Shown: in pieces, positions 29,656-37,747 of the stretch
Numbering within the stretch: position 1 is the stretch's first letter
Layout of the letters: every line of letters begins with the position of its first letter
NCBI RefSeq assembly: GCF_022524345.1
Contig: NZ_JAKWJU010000002.1
Span: 5,570,001-5,634,000 of the forward strand
Length of the DNA: 64,000 bases
Origin: Streptomyces marispadix
Lineage (GTDB): Bacteria; Actinomycetota; Actinomycetes; Streptomycetales; Streptomycetaceae
Direction of reading: 5' to 3'
Translations under genes and position numbers: made by a program
The notes under the pieces: generated by a model
The model's database searches: none
Told to the model about the DNA's origin: nothing
The model's input: only the letters and a program-made list of their open reading frames with translations

Positions 29656-30489
29656 ATGCGACGCCTGTTCCCACCGCCCGCCGACGACCGCCCCGAATCG
29701 TCCCGCACGCCAGGCGGCGGCCGTTGGAGCATCGAAGCCCTCGCCGACGCCTACGCCTACCCGGAGACGGCCACCGACCCGGACGGCGACGGAGTCTGGC
29801 TGCGCGCCAACATGGTCTCCTCACTCGACGGCGCCGCCTACCACGACGGCCGCTCGCAGCCGCTGTCCTCCAAGGCCGACATGCGCGTCTTCGGAGTGCT
29901 GCGCGGGCTCGCCGACGCGGTCGTGGTGGGAGCGCAGACCGTACGTCAGGAGGGATACGGGCCGCCGCACGAACGTGAGGTCTTCGCCAGGCGCCGCGCG
30001 GAGGCCGGACAGGGCCCGGTCCCGGTGATGGCCGTCGTCAGCGCCGGGCTGGATCTGGACTTCTCCCAGCCGCTCTTCACCCGCCCCCTCGTGCCGACGC
30101 TGCTGGTGACCGGTGCGGGCGCTCCCTCCGACCGGGTCGCGGCGGCACGAGAGGCGGGCGCCGAGGTCGTCTTCGCCGGTGAGGGCGCCACGGTGGACCC
30201 GCACCGGCTGCCCCGTGCCCTGGCCGGGCGGGGACTGCGGAGGCTGCTGACCGAGGGCGGGCCACGGCTGCTGGGGCAGCTCGTCGCGGGCGGAGCGCTG
30301 GACGAGCTCTGCCTCACGGTCGCGCCGCGCATCACCTCCGGTGAGGCCTCACGGATCGTGAACGGGCCGGGGACCGAGGTGCCCGTGGAGTACGCGCTGG
30401 CCGGGGTACTGGAGGAGGACGGGTTCCTGTTCACGCGCTACCGGCGGAGCGGCCCGGCGCCGGACGACGGCGCATTGACACCGGAATGA
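29656..30489 (+). CDS. Pyrimidine reductase family protein (RibD C-terminal domain)
   Basis: This 277-residue NAD(P)H-dependent reductase resembles the reductase half of RibD, which acts in riboflavin synthesis; stand-alone actinobacterial versions are of uncertain substrate. Recognisable pieces are RANMVSSLDGAAYHDGRSQPLSSKAD near residue 53, VVVGAQTVRQEGYGPP, LLTEGGPRLLGQLVAGGALDELCLTVAPRI, the last being the NADPH-binding and closing strands of the DHFR-like fold. No deaminase domain is attached. ATG 29656 comes 133 bases from the divergent ZapE start, so the spacer holds both promoters. Confidence 0.85.
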   Translation: MRRLFPPPADDRPESSRTPGGGRWSIEALADAYAYPETATDPDGDGVWLRANMVSSLDGAAYHDGRSQPLSSKADMRVFGVLRGLADAVVVGAQTVRQEGYGPPHEREVFARRRAEAGQGPVPVMAVVSAGLDLDFSQPLFTRPLVPTLLVTGAGAPSDRVAAAREAGAEVVFAGEGATVDPHRLPRALAGRGLRRLLTEGGPRLLGQLVAGGALDELCLTVAPRITSGEASRIVNGPGTEVPVEYALAGVLEEDGFLFTRYRRSGPAPDDGALTPE

Positions 30490-30619
30490 GAGGAGAAGCA
30501 GATCCGTTCCGGACTGATCCGCGGACGCCCTGAGGAGCGTGAGTTGCACGTTTCGCGGGCAACCGTTGGCAGGATGATCGCTCCGGAGCCCCGGCTCCAT
30601 GTTGAAGAAGGGCACCGTC

Positions 30620-31087
30620 GTGTTCACGACCGTACTGATGATCGAGAAGCCGCTGGTGTCCGACGATGTGGAACTCGTCACGACGCTCCACGGTGACGAG
30701 CCTGTCTCCTTCGTCGTACTGATTCAGCCCCGCGGCGACCAGGACCGGCTGCTGCGCGCCCTGGACGACGTCGCGCTGGGCGAGTTCGACCAGGCCGTAC
30801 GCGAGGGCAGCGAACCGGAGGACCGCGATACGCGGCAGCCCGCGGTCCGGGCCCTCGAACACTCGCTGACGATGCTGCGCGAGGCCGGAGCCCGCGCCGA
30901 GGGCAGCATCATCGAGGACCATCCGCTGGATGTGCTCACGAAGGCGGTCGAGCGGCACAAGGCGGACGAGGTGATCGTGCTGACGGCACCGCACCTCGTC
31001 GAGGAGTTCTTCCACCGCGACTGGGCCACGAGGGCGCGGCACAAGGTGGGGGTGCCCGTGCTGAAGCTCTTCGCCCACACCCCTTAG
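30620..31087 (+). CDS. UspA-like small protein
   Basis: This 155-residue cytoplasmic protein has an alpha/beta layout like the universal stress protein/adenine nucleotide hydrolase fold: a first strand VFTTVLMIEKPL, a helix with LEHSLTMLREAGARAEGSII, then DVLTKAVERHKADEVIVLTAP and a C-terminal RARHKVGVPVLKLF. The ATP-binding GxxGxxS motif of UspA is not evident, so nucleotide binding is doubtful. Close Streptomyces relatives have, as I recall, sometimes been called indole-3-glycerol-phosphate synthase, which this is too short to be. GTG 30620 has AAGAAGG seven bases before it; ATG 30599 is the alternative. Confidence 0.6.
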   Translation: MFTTVLMIEKPLVSDDVELVTTLHGDEPVSFVVLIQPRGDQDRLLRALDDVALGEFDQAVREGSEPEDRDTRQPAVRALEHSLTMLREAGARAEGSIIEDHPLDVLTKAVERHKADEVIVLTAPHLVEEFFHRDWATRARHKVGVPVLKLFAHTP

Positions 31088-31293
31088 GGCGCCCACACCT
31101 CAGGGGCGGCCGGGCGCGGGGCGGCTGCCGGCCGTCATGCGCCCGGGGGCCGGGCAGCCGTCCCGCAGCGCATAGGCTGAGCAGCGCGCGTGGTGCACGT
31201 CGCGGTACGGGACGCCGAGCGGCGTCCGTGCCGCCCCATGAGGCGCACGGCGCGCGCCGTTCGCGAGAGTACGAGTCCTGTGGAGGCGCCCGC

Positions 31294-32703
31294 ATGGCAG
31301 CCGACCTGTCCAGCCCTACGGTCCCCGCGGACCTGGCACGCCCGCACTTCATCGGCGTCGGCGGTGCGGGCATGTCCGGCATCGCGAAGATCCTCGCCCA
31401 GCGCGGTGCGCGGGTGCAGGGCAGCGACGCGAGGGAGTCGGTGACGGCGGCCGCGCTGCGCGGCCTGGGCGTGACCGTGCACATCGGCCATGACGCGGAG
31501 CATCTGGCGGCCGACGCCACCAGCGTCGTCGTCTCCAGCGCCATCCGGCCGGACAACCCGGAGCTGGTCGCGGCGGGGGAGCGCGGAGTGCCCGTCGTGC
31601 ACCGCTCGGACGCGCTGGCCGCGCTGATGGACGCCTGCCGTCCGCTGGCCGTCGCCGGCACCCACGGCAAGACCACCACGACGTCGATGCTCGCCGTCGC
31701 CCTGGGCGCCCTCGGCCTCGACCCGTCGTATGCGATCGGCGGCGACCTGGACGAGCCCGGCTCCAACGCGCACAACGGCCGCGGCGAGATCTTCGTCGCC
31801 GAGGCCGACGAGTCCGACCGCAGCTTCCACAAGTACGCGCCCGAGGTGGCCGTCGTACTCAACGTGGAACTCGACCACCACGCCAACTACGCCTCCATCG
31901 AGGAGATCTACGACTCGTTCGTGACCTTCTCCGACCGCATCCGCCCCGGCGGGGTGCTGGTCGTCAGCGCCGACCACGACGGCGCCCGCGAGCTGACCCG
32001 CAGGGTGCGCGAGCGGGGCCGGGTGCGGGTGCGCACCTACGGAGAGGCCGAGGACGCGGACGTGCGCATCCTCGACGTCACGCCGCACGGGCTGACCAGC
32101 CAGACGACCGTGCGCCTCGCCGGTGAGGAGCTGAGCTTCGCGGTCTTCGTGCCCGGACGGCACTACGCGCACAATGCCGTCGCCGCCCTCGTCGCCGGCT
32201 CCGAGCTGGGCGTACCGGCCGACGAGCTGGCGAAGGCCCTGGGCACCTACACCGGGGTCCGCCGCCGCCTCCAGCTCAAGGGCGAGGCGAACAGCGTCCA
32301 GGTCATCGACTCCTACGCGCACCACCCGACCGAGATGACCGCCGATCTGGAGGCGATCCGCGGCGGCGCCGGCGACGGGCGCATCATCGTCCTCTTCCAG
32401 CCGCATCTCTTCAGCCGTACACAGGAGCTGGCCACCGAGATGGGGGAGTCCCTGGCGCTGGCCGACGCGTCCGTCGTCCTCGACGTCTATCCGGCGCGGG
32501 AGGACCCGATCCCGGGCGTCACCAGCGAGTTGATCATCGACGCGGCACGTGCGGCGGGCGCCGACGTACGGCATGCCGCGAGCGGCACGGAGGGCGTGGA
32601 CCTGGTCGCGGGAATGGCGGCCCCGGGCGATCTCGTTCTCACCATGGGGGCGGGTGACGTGACGGAGCTGGGCCCCGAGATCCTCGCCCGGCTGCCGAAG
32701 TGA
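31294..32703 (+). CDS. murC: UDP-N-acetylmuramate--L-alanine ligase
   Basis: MurC adds L-alanine to UDP-N-acetylmuramate, the first peptide step of peptidoglycan precursor synthesis, using ATP in the cytoplasm. The 469-residue enzyme has the N-terminal UDP-binding motif HFIGVGGAGMSGIAKIL, the ATP-binding VAGTHGKTTTTSMLA near residue 128, EADESDRSFHKYAPEVAVV, NVELDHHANY and the C-terminal DSYAHHPTEMTADLEA. It stands alone outside the usual mur-fts cluster, as known for Streptomyces. ATG 31294 follows TGGAGG by seven bases. msrB starts 58 bases downstream and may share its transcript. Confidence 0.95.
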   Translation: MAADLSSPTVPADLARPHFIGVGGAGMSGIAKILAQRGARVQGSDARESVTAAALRGLGVTVHIGHDAEHLAADATSVVVSSAIRPDNPELVAAGERGVPVVHRSDALAALMDACRPLAVAGTHGKTTTTSMLAVALGALGLDPSYAIGGDLDEPGSNAHNGRGEIFVAEADESDRSFHKYAPEVAVVLNVELDHHANYASIEEIYDSFVTFSDRIRPGGVLVVSADHDGARELTRRVRERGRVRVRTYGEAEDADVRILDVTPHGLTSQTTVRLAGEELSFAVFVPGRHYAHNAVAALVAGSELGVPADELAKALGTYTGVRRRLQLKGEANSVQVIDSYAHHPTEMTADLEAIRGGAGDGRIIVLFQPHLFSRTQELATEMGESLALADASVVLDVYPAREDPIPGVTSELIIDAARAAGADVRHAASGTEGVDLVAGMAAPGDLVLTMGAGDVTELGPEILARLPK

Positions 32704-32761
32704 GTGCCGTCGGGGAATCCCGAGACCGAGCCCCGAGACCGACGAAGGAGGCCGACCGGCC

Positions 32762-33169
32762 GTGACGTACGAGATCGAGAAGCCGGAAGAGCAGTGGCGG
32801 GCGGAGCTCAGCCCGGAGGAGTACCGGGTGCTGCGTGAGTCGGGCACCGAGCCCGCCTTCACCGGCGAGTACACCGACACGAAGACGACCGGCGTCTACA
32901 ACTGCCGGGCCTGCGGTGCGGAACTCTTCCGCTCCGACACGAAGTTCGAGTCGCACTGCGGTTGGCCCAGCTTCTACGACCCGGCCGGCTCCGACGCCGT
33001 CGAGCTGCTGGAGGACCACTCGATGGGCATGCTCCGCACTGAGGTGCGGTGCGCCCGCTGCGGCTCGCATCTGGGCCACGTCTTCGAGGGCGAGGGCTAT
33101 CAGACGCCGACGGACCAGCGGTACTGCATCAACAGCATCGCGGTGCGGCTGGAGCCCTCCGAGTCCTGA
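32762..33169 (+). CDS. msrB: Peptide-methionine (R)-S-oxide reductase
   Basis: MsrB repairs the R isomer of methionine sulfoxide in proteins. The 135-residue product is a complete single-domain enzyme: two zinc CxxC pairs (NCRACG and RCARCG), the substrate motif HCGWPSFYDP, GSHLGHVFEGEG, and the catalytic Cys in RYCINSIAVRLEP. GTG 32762 is preceded by GAAGGAGG at about 10 bases. It follows murC on the same strand and precedes a strong hairpin at 33201-33231. Confidence 0.95.
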   Translation: MTYEIEKPEEQWRAELSPEEYRVLRESGTEPAFTGEYTDTKTTGVYNCRACGAELFRSDTKFESHCGWPSFYDPAGSDAVELLEDHSMGMLRTEVRCARCGSHLGHVFEGEGYQTPTDQRYCINSIAVRLEPSES

Positions 33170-33200
33170 ACCCGGCCCGGGTTCCGCTGTCGCCGTCTGC

Positions 33201-33231
33201 CGGGCGCCCGCCTCTCATGGGCGGGCGCCCG
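33201..33231. terminator. Terminator between msrB and rho
   Basis: A perfect 12-bp stem (CGGGCGCCCGCC, 33201-33212, with 33220-33231) and a 7-base loop separate the convergent msrB and rho genes; it can serve both. Confidence 0.85.
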
Positions 33232-33275
33232 TCGTATGCGGCCCTGTGCCGTCGGGCGCCCCCTCAGCCCGTTCC

Positions 33276-34580
33276 TCAGTCCGATCCGTTCGCGCCGTCG
33301 GAAGAGCCGGGCGTGGTCTTCTGGATCTGGAGGAGGAATTCGGTGTTGGACTTGGTCTGCTTCATCTTGTCCAGCAGCAACTCGATGGCCTGCTGCTGAT
33401 CCAGGGCGTGCAGCACCCGGCGGAGCTTCCAGATGATCTGCAACTCGTCACCCGCCATGAGGATCTCCTCCTTACGGGTACCAGAGGCATCCACATCCAC
33501 CGCCGGGAAGATCCGCTTCTCCGACAGCTTCCGGTCCAGCTTCAACTCCATGTTGCCGGTGCCCTTGAACTCCTCGAAGATCACCTCATCCATCCGCGAC
33601 CCGGTCTCCACCAGCGCCGCGGCCAGAATCGTCAGCGACCCCCCGTCCTCGATGTTGCGCGCCGCACCGAAGAACTTCTTCGGCGGATACAACGCCGTGG
33701 AATCCACACCACCGGAGAGAATCCGCCCCGACGCCGGAGCCGCCAGGTTGTACGCCCGGCCCAGCCGCGTGATGTTGTCCAGCAGCACCACCACATCGTG
33801 ACCCAGCTCCACCAGCCGCTTCGCCCGCTCGATCGCCAACTCCGCGATCGTGGTGTGATCCTCCGCAGGACGATCGAAGGTCGAGGAGATCACCTCACCC
33901 TTCACCGACCGCTGCATATCGGTGACTTCCTCCGGCCGCTCATCGACCAGCACCACCATCAGATGGCACTCCGGGTTGTTCACCGTGATCGCATTCGCGA
34001 TCGACTGCAAAACCGTCGTCTTCCCCGCCTTCGGCGGCGCCACGATCAGACCCCGCTGCCCCTTCCCGATCGGCGACACCAGATCGATGATCCGCGCCGT
34101 CAACCGGTTCGGCTCCGTCTCCAACCGCAGCCGCTCCTGCGGATACAACGGCGTCAGCTTGTTGAACTCCGCCCGCGCACGACCACCCTCCGGCGACGCA
34201 CCGTTCACCGAATCCAGCCGCACCAGCGCATTGAACTTCTCCCGCCGCTCCCCCTCACGCGGCTGACGCACCGCACCCGTGACGTGATCACCCTTACGCA
34301 GACCGTTCTTCCGCACCTGCGCCAACGACACATACACATCATTGGGACCCGGCAGATAACCCGACGTCCGCACGAACGCATAGTTATCGAGAATGTCCAA
34401 GATCCCCGCCACCGGGATCAGCACATCATCCTCAGCGATCTGCGGCTCCGCATCCTCACGACCACCACGACGCCCACGACGATCCCGATAACGACCCCGC
34501 CGACCACGACGGCCTTCGCGCTTGGACGGGCGGCCCTGTTCGGTGCCGGGATGTGCGGGCTTTTCGATGGTGTCGCTCAC
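33276..34580 (-). CDS. rho: Transcription termination factor Rho (short form)
   Basis: Rho is a hexameric RNA-dependent ATPase that ends transcription. This 434-residue version has an Arg-rich stretch (REGRRGRRGRYRDRRGRRGG), the RNA-binding OB domain starting at IPVAGILDILDNYAFVRTSG, Walker A VAPPKAGKTTVLQ, Walker B VVVLLDNITRLGRAYN and the C-terminal FLLQIQKT. The main Rho of actinobacteria usually carries a long N-terminal insertion and exceeds 600 residues, so this is probably a second, short Rho. Its codons favour GCG, CGG, GAT and GGT over the C-ending codons of the neighbours, which suggests separate descent. GTG 34580 follows GGAAGG by six bases; upstream frame is not Rho-like. Confidence 0.9.
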   Translation of the reverse strand: MSDTIEKPAHPGTEQGRPSKREGRRGRRGRYRDRRGRRGGREDAEPQIAEDDVLIPVAGILDILDNYAFVRTSGYLPGPNDVYVSLAQVRKNGLRKGDHVTGAVRQPREGERREKFNALVRLDSVNGASPEGGRARAEFNKLTPLYPQERLRLETEPNRLTARIIDLVSPIGKGQRGLIVAPPKAGKTTVLQSIANAITVNNPECHLMVVLVDERPEEVTDMQRSVKGEVISSTFDRPAEDHTTIAELAIERAKRLVELGHDVVVLLDNITRLGRAYNLAAPASGRILSGGVDSTALYPPKKFFGAARNIEDGGSLTILAAALVETGSRMDEVIFEEFKGTGNMELKLDRKLSEKRIFPAVDVDASGTRKEEILMAGDELQIIWKLRRVLHALDQQQAIELLLDKMKQTKSNTEFLLQIQKTTPGSSDGANGSD

Positions 34581-35160
34581 GAAGGGCCTTCCGGATGGGA
34601 GTTCGTACGTACGTCCTCGTCTGCGCACGCGGTGAGAACGGAAGCCTCCGCCGTGCTCCGCGGGGCGGACCGGAATCCGGGCGGGCGCGGGGACGGCCGC
34701 AGGTTCAAGACGGTGGACGGACCACACCGTCATGCGTGCACTTCCCACGCTGGCCGCCGGGAAACCCGGTCGGCCGCCCGTACGCCCCCGCACCTTCGGT
34801 GCTCATCCCGCCAGGCGGAATAGGCAGGCGGTGCGCGGCGGTTCGCTTGTACGTTGCAACAGATCGCGGCGGCGCGCGGGCCTGTGTCCGGTGCCGTGGC
34901 GTTCCGGTGCCGATGCCGCCCGCGGCCACGGCGTCCGGGCGGCCGGAGCGAACTGCGCAGCCGCCACACAAGTCCCGCCCGCCGCACGTCCGTTACCGGC
35001 CGCAACCGTCGATTCCGCCCATACGACCCGCCTGTACCGCCGCGATTCCGCAAGTCCCTTACGCCGTAGGTCTCGTCCCCGTCCAGCATCCGCCGCATCC
35101 CGTCGACGCCGCGCGTCTCAAGTACCGCGTACCGCCTCCCGTACCGAATCCGGAGTCCGC
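34581..35160. other. Intergenic region between rho and the MFS gene
   Basis: No gene is supported in this 580-base divergent stretch. It must hold promoters for rho (minus) and the exporter (plus). The open frame joined to the exporter gene is rich in Arg/Pro/Ser and looks non-coding. I see no regulator gene, clear operator or riboswitch. Confidence 0.4.
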
Positions 35161-36732
35161 ATGACCCAGGCCAGCAGTGCCGCCTCGTCCGCGACCGCCC
35201 GCCCCGCCGGCGCAGGCGGCACCGGCGTCTCAGACGGGAACGGCACCTCCGGTGGCGCTTCAGGCGGGCGAACCGCGGGCGCGCGCAAGGGAGTCGTGCC
35301 CGTGCTGGCCTTCGCCGGGATCTCAGTCGCGGTGATGCAGACGCTGCTCGTACCCGTGGTGGCCCGGCTGCCCGTACTGCTGAACACCGCCACGTCCGAC
35401 GCCGCCTGGGTCGTCACCGTGACGCTGCTCTCCGGTGCCGTCGCCACGCCCATCATGGGGCGCCTCGGGGATCTCTACGGCAAGCGGCGCATGATCCTCG
35501 TCAGCCTCGCGGCGATGGTGGCCGGTTCGCTGCTGTGCGGCGTCACTTCGTCGCTCATACCGATGATCACCGGCCGTGCCGTGCAGGGCTTCGCTATGGG
35601 AGCCATCCCGCTGGGCATCAGCATCATGCGGGACGAACTGCCCCCGGACAGGCTCGGATCGGCCATGGCGTTCATGAGTTCGTCGCTCGGCGTCGGCGGG
35701 GCGCTGGCCATGCCCGCCGCCGCGTACGCCGCTCAGCGAACCGACTGGCACATGCTCTTCTTCGGCGCCGCCGGGCTGGGCCTCCTCGCGATGCTGGCGG
35801 TGCTCGCCGTCGTACCGGAGTCCGCGCAGCGCACCGGTGGCCGCTTCGACATACCCGGCGCTCTCGGCCTGACGGCAGGGCTCGTGGCGCTGCTGCTCGC
35901 GATATCCAAGGGCGCCGACTGGGGCTGGAGCAGCGGGCTGACGCTGGGGCTCTTCGCCGCCGCGCCGCTGGTGTTCGTGCTGTGGGGAGCGATGGAGCTG
36001 CGGGTACGCAGGCCGCTGGTCGATCTGCGCAGCACGGCACGCCGCCAGGTGCTGCTGACCAATCTGGCCTCGATCGCCGTCGGACTCGCCTTCTACGCCG
36101 CCACGTTGGTGCTGCCGCAGCTTCTCCAGCTTCCCCGTTCCACCGGCTACGGGCTGGGGCAGACGATGACCGTCGCGGGGATGTGCGTCGCGCCGATGGG
36201 GCTTTCGATGATGCTCGTCTCCTCGCTCTCCGCACGCATCTCGGCGGCCCGGGGTCCCAAGGTCTCGCTGATGGCGGGGCTGGTGGTCCTCGCCGTCGCC
36301 TATCTCGCGGGCACGGTACTGATGAACGCCGTATGGCAGGTCGTGGTGACCGCCGTACTGATCGGCGTAGGCATCGGCATCGCCTACGCGGCGATGCCCG
36401 CGCTGATCATCGGCGCCGTGCCGCCGTCGGAGTCCGGCGCCGCCAACGGGCTGAACACGCTGATGCGTTCGATCGGCACCTCCACTTCGAGCGCGATCGT
36501 CGGCGTCGTACTGGCGCACATGAGCATCCCGCTCGGCGGCACCGACGTGCCCACGCGCAGCGGCTTCCAGGTCTCGTTCCTCATCGCGGCGGGGGCGGCG
36601 CTCACGGGGCTGCTGATCGCCTCGTTCCTGCCGGGCCGGGACGCGGGGAGCGCCGGGAGCGGGGGGCACTCCGGGAACGCTGCGGAGGCGGGGGCCGGAC
36701 GGCAGGTACGACCGTCACGTGCGGGCGTCTGA
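35161..36732 (+). CDS. MFS drug:proton antiporter
   Basis: This 523-residue inner-membrane exporter of the major facilitator superfamily has about 14 predicted helices, as in the DHA2 group, after a disordered 40-residue N-terminus. Motif A is GRLGDLYGKRR near residue 101, and the family motif C-like LGVGGALAMPAAAY near residue 178 supports antiport. Substrates of this group are lipophilic drugs and dyes, but specificity cannot be read. ATG 35161 is chosen because the frame upstream is not protein-like. No regulator gene is adjacent. Confidence 0.85.
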   Translation: MTQASSAASSATARPAGAGGTGVSDGNGTSGGASGGRTAGARKGVVPVLAFAGISVAVMQTLLVPVVARLPVLLNTATSDAAWVVTVTLLSGAVATPIMGRLGDLYGKRRMILVSLAAMVAGSLLCGVTSSLIPMITGRAVQGFAMGAIPLGISIMRDELPPDRLGSAMAFMSSSLGVGGALAMPAAAYAAQRTDWHMLFFGAAGLGLLAMLAVLAVVPESAQRTGGRFDIPGALGLTAGLVALLLAISKGADWGWSSGLTLGLFAAAPLVFVLWGAMELRVRRPLVDLRSTARRQVLLTNLASIAVGLAFYAATLVLPQLLQLPRSTGYGLGQTMTVAGMCVAPMGLSMMLVSSLSARISAARGPKVSLMAGLVVLAVAYLAGTVLMNAVWQVVVTAVLIGVGIGIAYAAMPALIIGAVPPSESGAANGLNTLMRSIGTSTSSAIVGVVLAHMSIPLGGTDVPTRSGFQVSFLIAAGAALTGLLIASFLPGRDAGSAGSGGHSGNAAEAGAGRQVRPSRAGV

Positions 36733-36882
36733 CCGTCCTCAACCCGTCGCCCCCACCTGATCGTTCGCCCCGTAAGTCCCTCATCCTGGGATTCCGGGTG
36801 CCCGCGAGACCCCGGGAATCCGGCCGTAAGCAGGCGATCCCGGCCGGAAAACGGTTCGCCACCCGCCCGGCGCCCGGCCAGG

Positions 36883-37551
36883 ATGGCCCGCATGTTCACG
36901 ACTCTCCTGTCCTTTCTCGGCGCCTGCGTCCTGGTCGCGATGGCGCCGGGCCCCAGCACCGTGCTGATAGTGCGCAGTTCGCTGCGCAGCCGCCGCTCGG
37001 GCTTCATGACCGTGCTGGGGAACGAGACGGGAGTCTTCACCTGGGGCGTCGTCGCCGCGTTCGGTCTGACCGCGCTGCTCGCCGCGTCCCAACTGGCCTA
37101 CGAGATCATGCGGTTCGGCGGGGCCGCCGTGCTGATCGTCTTCGGCGTGCAGGCGATACGCTCGGCCCGCAGGGGCGCAGGCTTCGACGCCACGGCCGAA
37201 CCGGGCGCCACGGCCGAACCGGGCGCCACGGCCGAACCGGGCCCGGCGGCGATCAGCGGCTGGCGCTCCTATCGCGCGGGCCTGCTGCTGAACCTCGCCA
37301 ACCCGAAGGCCGCCGTCTTCGCCATGTCGTTCCTGCCGCAGTTCGTCCCGCACGGTGCGCCCCAACTCCCGCTGATGGTGGCCCTGGCGGCGCTCTGGGC
37401 CGTCTTCGAGATCGGCTACTACGGGATGTACGTATGGTTCGTCGGCCGGATGCGCCGCGTGCTGTCCCGCGCGGGCGTACGGCGGCGCCTGGAGCAGATC
37501 TCCGGCGGGGTGCTGCTGGCGCTCGGCATACGGATGGCACTGGAGGGCTAG
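36883..37551 (+). CDS. LysE family translocator
   Basis: This 222-residue membrane protein of the LysE/RhtB family exports amino acids or similar small molecules. The N-terminal ACVLVAMAPGPSTVLIVRSSL is the family signature, followed by RSGFMTVLGNETGVFTWG; about six helices are present. Between helices 3 and 4 (residues 102-120) there is a tandem repeat of the hexapeptide ATAEPG. RAGLLLNLANPKAAVFAMSFLPQF opens the second half. ATG 36883 or 36892 are both possible. It is 150 bases behind the MFS gene; the regulator often found beside lysE is absent. Confidence 0.87.
   Translation: MARMFTTLLSFLGACVLVAMAPGPSTVLIVRSSLRSRRSGFMTVLGNETGVFTWGVVAAFGLTALLAASQLAYEIMRFGGAAVLIVFGVQAIRSARRGAGFDATAEPGATAEPGATAEPGPAAISGWRSYRAGLLLNLANPKAAVFAMSFLPQFVPHGAPQLPLMVALAALWAVFEIGYYGMYVWFVGRMRRVLSRAGVRRRLEQISGGVLLALGIRMALEG
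37189..37242 (+). repeat. 18-bp tandem repeat inside the lysE-like gene, three copies
   Basis: Three perfect copies of an 18-base unit (GCCACGGCCGAACCGGGC) encode ATAEPG three times in the cytoplasmic loop before the second half of the transporter. The frame is kept. Confidence 0.95.
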
Positions 37552-37747
37552 GTCCGGGGCCGGTGCATTCCCTCACCGGAGGGCGCCGCCCGCCCACCGG
37601 GACCCGCCCGTGCCCCCACCGGGACCCGGCGCCCACCGTGAGCTCCGCGCCCGCCGACCGGAACCGGCGAAATCCGTACAACCAGCTCCGCCCTTCGACG
37701 GTCACACCAGATACCCCCCCCACGCCGTCGACCGAGTGGGGGTCCCC

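Noticed and set aside
34732..35160. Upstream extension of the MFS exporter
   Set aside because: The 143 extra codons are Arg/Pro/Ser-rich without transmembrane character; ATG 35161 precedes the true N-terminus.
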